From Nemophila menziesii (Eukaryota > Streptophyta > Magnoliopsida > Boraginales > Hydrophyllaceae), in assembly GCA_029959085.1 (NCBI GenBank), contig JARWIR010000002.1:43582233-43646232 (forward strand): a stretch of DNA of 64,000 nt. Reading direction: 5' to 3'. This document shows, one piece after another, positions 58,916-64,000 of the stretch. How positions within the stretch are numbered: the stretch's first letter is position 1; every line of letters begins with the position of its first letter. Position numbers and translations under genes: made by a program. The notes under the pieces are model-generated. The model saw only the letters and a list, made by a program, of their open reading frames with translations. It searched no databases and had not been told where the DNA came from.

Positions 58916-59285
58916 AACTTTATTTACAAAGTTTTTCTTTGATCCTTGGAAATAGACTTAGGCTTATTATGGATGCTATCATCTCTCCTAATTACGAAGT
59001 TTTTTGTTTAAAATGGAGAACCTAGGAAAACATGTTGAGATATCATTTTTTTTAAAAGTACAAATCACACAAATATTTTGTGGCAGTTAAACTTGATCTT
59101 TCTAAAACTTGATCTTTCTAAACAAATCATGCTTATTTGGAATTTCTTCGAAAATTTGGATATGCATAAGAGATTGATTCAATGGATCATTGAATGTATT
59201 TCAACTTTCTCTTACGAGATATCTTTCCATGGGATATTCTTCAAAGTACCAATCTTTCAAAGGGTATTCGCCAAGGGGCCTCTTT
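58916..59285 (+). pseudogene. LINE reverse-transcriptase fragment, copy 7 (unit b)
   Basis: Same truncated fragment as copy 6, with the same 16-bp internal duplication and the same joint into E-F at 59285. It retains KLDLSKT where unit a has KLNLSKT, so the Asp to Asn change in unit a is recent. Confidence 0.75.
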
Positions 59286-62233
59286 CATAGTAGGTATGGC
59301 TTGTAATGTGGCTAATAAAATGCTTTAGAAAGACTAGAAGGGGCTGAGACTCTAAAAGGCAACAAAGGTCTTATCTAAGAACCGCATTAGTCACTTTCTA
59401 AACTACACAATTTCGTTACTTTATCACATCTAACACGTTCATTAAATGGGGTTTATCAACTAGCTCAGATCTAATGGTCTACACACCCATCAAGGCTCCC
59501 TAAGATAAAACTTTACTTCTACATCATTGCTTACTAATACTTTCTTTACTATTAAGGTGTGTTTTCATGTTCATATTTAGAAGTATACAATACAACTAAT
59601 TCCCAAACACATTATTTCTATATCATTTACTCACTAAAGTTTATACTTTTAGACCATTAAACACATTCTACATCTTATTTCATCTCTAAAAATATTAATT
59701 TCTCTTATAAAAATAGTAAATCACATAAAATCATAGATGAGAGACAACGAATCCCCATACCCCAACTCCAAAATGAGTCTTGTCCCCACGACTCGAAACT
59801 GAATTAAAAAGCATTAAAGTTTAAGAGCGTAATGTGTACTTACAGTTGCGAGGGTTGCTCAATTCCCAAGTTATGGGTTGGCGTTCTCAATCCATTGTGG
59901 TCCCTTGATGATGCGCGTGGAGTTCCTCGGTCTTGCAGATTATTCAGAAGTAACCGAGCTTTTCAATTATCAGGAACTTCATTGTTTTTCATGTCACAAT
60001 CCACACTATTTGTTATAACTTTTCTACGTAGGCTTTAGGTGAAGTGTGGTTGGCAACATTAGAAATATCTCAAGAAAATATTCGATCTAGGATCGAGAAT
60101 AAGTTAATTATATTCGAGCATGAAGTTATGCCCTTTCAAAAAAAATAAACTTTTTTTATAGAGGAGTAGGTTTGGTCGCGCCCTAGAATGAGCAGGGGTC
60201 TCGGCCTAGAATAAATTCACTATTGTTCGAGAGCACCTAGGGGCAAGCCCGCGACCTTTTTTTCCTCATCGCAACCCAGATTCAGATTTTTCTTTTACTT
60301 TCTTGATTTCTCCTTGCCTACACCACGAAATCACGCAAAATTTATAATAATTTTCCTTAATTTTAAGAGTTAATCACCTTTGGATCTTGTAAAATTTATA
60401 ATTCATATGTTACAACTTAGAATCTGGTGATCTTTATATCAAAACTGTCGTAATTCAAGGACCTTTCTGAATCTAAAAGGACGCCATCAAATTCCTTGTC
60501 GATTTTATGATATATTGAAAATACTACACGTCTCTAAATCTAGACAGAATTGTACATCTTTGATATTTCGAGCATAACTTTTTCATCTTAAGTCCAAGTT
60601 CACTTTTAATACTTCTCAAATTTCACTGACTTTGTGGCCAACAACTTTTATTTGAACAACCAAGCATGAACCCTCACTAATAAGCCTCGAAAATGGAAAT
60701 AAGTGAAGACTTGATTTCTTCTATTACTACTTCACCTTTGCCAAGAGAATTCCTTTTAACGCTTCATCTTTTGGTTGGACTTGAATATTCACTTATTGCT
60801 TTATATTGGTGCGTCCTAGCATCCATATACCTAAAAGTTTAACACTAAACAAACGAATTAACGCACAAAATCTCTAAAAATAACAATAATTCCAAAACAA
60901 AGGAAGAAAGTGCATTACATCAAAATATGATGATTAATCTATTAAATTGTTCAGTTTTAACCCCTAATATGATGTCTCATGGAGGGGTTATTTTATCACA
61001 AATTAGGAGACATCAATACACCTAACTCAAATTGTTGTCGTCCCGACAAAATATGAAATAAAAAGCAATAGGGTCGTATCTAAATTACAGCTGAGTCTAC
61101 TAAGCGTGAGAGAAGGAGAATGTGAAGAATAGTCCTAAAGCAACTACTTAGAGAGTTTCATGTAACAAAATTTATAAACTAATTAATATTAATATAATTA
61201 TCATACAAACGCTCAACACGGGTTAAATTCAAAAATAATTAGTTTTGCAAAGCATGAAGGAGAGGTTCTTTTCGTAGTTTGATATGGTGGCTATATATTA
61301 TTAATTGATCCTAACATAGTCTCTAATGGTCCATCTAACTATTCCATATGGGTTCAATCGTCCAAGATCACATAGTTAAGAATCATAAGACCTTTTAAGT
61401 TTGTAATGTAGGATTAGGGACAATATGATTGTATATTTGGATAATGTAGAATGAGCTTTGGAACTCTCCCCACTAACCATCAACGAATCTCCCTAGAGGT
61501 TGAGTTACTCTTTCATGTGAGATGTCAAGATACTTCTTTCAACATATTTTTTTTTTTACTTTTCAATACTTTATTTTATCTCGGAAAAGGGTGACAATAA
61601 AAACAAGTGATTTACGATGAAAAGCATAATTACATAGCTTTAAAAACCCACCCAATAATTTTTTCCATGATCGTATCCAACCAACCCTAAATCAAGCTCT
61701 AAACGACTGTCTTAGCATCACGATTCGAGTGTGAGTCATATTGAAAAGTCCTATAATCTAATAGGTATGGCTTTTAATGTGGCTAATAAAAAATTTTAGA
61801 AAGACTTGAAGAGGCTGAGATGGATAATAATAAAACAAATTTGGACAACAAGTTAAAAGGCAACATAGGTCTTATCTAAGAACCGCCTTAATCACTTTTT
61901 AAATTACACAATTTCGTCACTTTATCACCACTAGCATGTCGATTAATTTTTTTTTATCAATGGTCTACCCACCCCTCAAGATTCCCTAAGGTCAACTTAC
62001 TTCTACTATATTCCTTACTAATCATTTCTTTCCTATTAAGGTGAGTTTTTCTTGTTCATATTTCAAAAAATACAATATAACTAGTTCCTAAACACATTAC
62101 TTCTATATCATCTACTCATTAAATTTTATGTTTTTCGGCCAATAAACACATTTTACATCTCATTCCATCTCAATTAAAATTATTTTTTCCTAAAAAGAAT
62201 GTAAATCACATAAAAATGGATATGATAGACAAA
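59286..62233 (-). repeat. E-F end, block G and E-F, unit b
   Basis: 59286-59746 is the truncated left E-F, 59747-61515 is G and 61516-62233 is the right E-F. The ORF at 59832-60038 is a copy of the one in unit a and is not supported as a gene. Confidence 0.45.
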
Positions 62234-64000
62234 AATATGGGTAATATTATCACAAACATATAGTCACTCGAAATTAGTTAAAAACCAAGTCAATTAAATA
62301 ATATAATCTCAAATTCAATTAAAATAGAAAAGCAATAATAATTGTTAATATAATTACACTCCTAATAGAAAAATTGTGCATATTTAACTTTGGAATAAAT
62401 ACGTTAAAAAATAAATCATTGACAAAAGGAATCTAATACTAATTTACTAAAGAATAGAATTGGAGAAGTGTAAAATTGATCCAACGAAGCTCTAGTTCTT
62501 GATTCTTTCTACTCTAGATCCTTTGGAATACTTCTATGATGAATTATACAATGAATATTAAGTCTTTTTCATGTTAGATGTCATGATACTTCTTTCAACA
62601 TATTTTTGTCAATACTTTTTCTTCATCTCGGAAAAGCGATACAGTAAAAACAAGTGATTTATCATCAAAAGCACAACTACGTAGTTTCAAAAACCCGCTC
62701 AATATTGTTCTCCATAATCGTATCTCACCACCCAAAAATTAAACTCTAAAACGACTTTCTTAGCATCACGATTCGAGTGCGGGTCATATGGAAAAGGTTT
62801 ATAATCCAATAAGTAAGACTTGTAATGTGGCTAATAAAAAGCTTTAGAAATACTAGAAGGGACTAAGACGGATAATAAAAAAATTAAATTTGGACAGCAA
62901 ACTAAAAGGCAACGAATGTCTTATGTAAGAACCGACTTAATATCTTTCTAAACTATACAATTTTGTTACTTTATAACCTCTAGAAGGTTCATTAATTGGG
63001 ATTTATCAACTAGCTCATATATCATGGTCGACCCCACTAAAGACTCCCTAAGATCAAACTCACTTCTTCCGCATTGCTTACTAATCTTAAGGTGTGTTTT
63101 TTCTGGTTCATATTTCAAAAATACAATATAACTAGTTTCCAACAGATTACTTCTATATCATTTACACACTAAATTTTATGCTTTTAGGCCATTAAACACA
63201 TTCTACGTCTCATTCCATCTCTTAAAAAAAAATTCTAAAAAGACAATGAATCAAATAAGAATGGAGATGAGAGACAAACTGATACGAAAAATTTCAATTA
63301 TCAAAAAATTAAATTATATATTAAAAGCTAATACTTTAAATTATTAGATAAATATATGTCACTAGATATAAATATGATACTAATGTTATGCATTTGTTTA
63401 ATATCTTATAATACAAATAAATAAATATTATATCCAAAGGATTGATGAAATGTGGTGTTTTTACGAATTGTAAATTAGGCTTGCCTTATATCTAATATCA
63501 AACGCTAATAATTTATTTTTTTATTTAAGCCGTCATTGTTCTTTTTCCTCCTCCTCTTTAATCTACTTATTTCGCCATTCTCTGTTTTGTCTTATCTCTC
63601 TCTTTTGTATTTTCCATCCAATATTAGATGGTCTAATATTTACATCACCTCCATTGATCATTAAAACAGAACACGTTAGATAAGTTTGTTATTTTTGTAA
63701 GTTTAAAACATGAGGTATGTGTATGAATATAATTGGTGTAGGATCATCCTGGATCCTCTTTGTAAATAGATAATTGTTATTCAAAATTTATTTATTCTAT
63801 CGGAATTAATTTCTTCTTATTTAAGATAGTTACTATAGGATCTTTTATTTGTTAGCACAAATTTACAAAATGATTTTGAGTATAATTAGAAAAGTTTGTG
63901 GATATTGATTCTTTTGATATTAATATTGCTTAATTAATTTTTTTGTTATTTAATTTGTGACTAAAAACACTTTTTAATATATTATATGCATAATTATATT
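62234..64000 (+). repeat. Tandem array unit c, partial
   Basis: Repeats 51289 onward and is cut by the window edge inside block H, just before the microsatellite. It has its own small changes (an extra A near 62409, 'tagaaGgttc' near 62985) and agrees with b against a at several positions. Confidence 0.92.
63612..63749. mobile_element. Damaged palindromic MITE, unit c copy
   Basis: Third copy of 41743-41880, carried by the array. Confidence 0.75.

Larger units (their letters stand above)
51289..62233 (+). repeat. Tandem array unit b (10,945 bp)
   Basis: Near-identical repeat of 40366-51288. Scattered single-base differences are visible (for example 'aactaTgtag' near 51732 is private to b), but I saw no large rearrangement apart from the microsatellite change. 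Confidence 0.93.

Noticed and set aside
1..64000. CRISPR array, rRNA, telomeric or centromeric satellite, organelle insertion
   Set aside because: There are no regularly spaced short repeats, no rRNA or TTTAGGG runs, no ~180-bp satellite periodicity and no recognisable plastid or mitochondrial genes.

Overview
This is AT-rich nuclear DNA from a flowering plant, most likely a eudicot. The evidence is F-box/FBA-type pseudogenes of the kind that form large families in eudicots, plant LINE reverse-transcriptase relics, a large LTR with a 5-bp target duplication, Mutator-like MITEs and long AT microsatellites. I cannot name the species; Solanaceae or another asterid is only a guess. I found no intact protein-coding gene, rRNA, tRNA gene or CRISPR array.

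Almost the whole window is one composite module repeated in direct orientation and remodelled by deletions and insertions. The fullest order is: (A) an old reversed LTR relic; (B/C) an unidentified spacer; (RT) a plus-strand LINE reverse-transcriptase fragment; (D) an unidentified spacer; (E-F) a ~0.7 kb segment that may be an LTR; in some modules (G) a ~1.8 kb segment followed by a second E-F; (H) an AT-rich segment with a pyrimidine tract and an AT microsatellite; (FBX) an F-box pseudogene; (down) an AT-rich tail leading into the next A.

Layout. 1-5.6 kb: module I, with a separate antisense LINE insertion (3.9-5.0 kb) and a truncated F-box copy. 5.6-15.9 kb: module II, the fullest one, with E-F/G/E-F (10.0-13.1 kb) and the best F-box N-terminus (13.7 kb). 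15.9-40 kb: shorter modules with F-box copies at 17.8, 26.6 and 32.8 kb, a well-delimited 1.7 kb probable solo LTR (21.6-23.2 kb) carrying a SINE-like insertion, a MITE at 25.0 kb, and an extra LTR relic plus a second RT fragment at 38.3-39.9 kb. 40.4-64 kb: a recent head-to-tail array of ~10.93 kb units, two complete (40366-51288 and 51289-62233) and a third running off the window (62234-64000), nearly identical by eye.

The genes do not work together as a system. All seven F-box copies and all eight plus-strand RT fragments are broken, and several lesions are shared between copies. The simplest reading is that a decayed F-box locus, already full of transposon debris, was amplified as a passenger. 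The points of interest are how the modules multiplied and recombined (short homologies at joints, possible solo-LTR formation, recent tandem duplication) and a few small elements, above all the MITE family with palindromic ends. All identities and divergences here were judged by eye, not computed.
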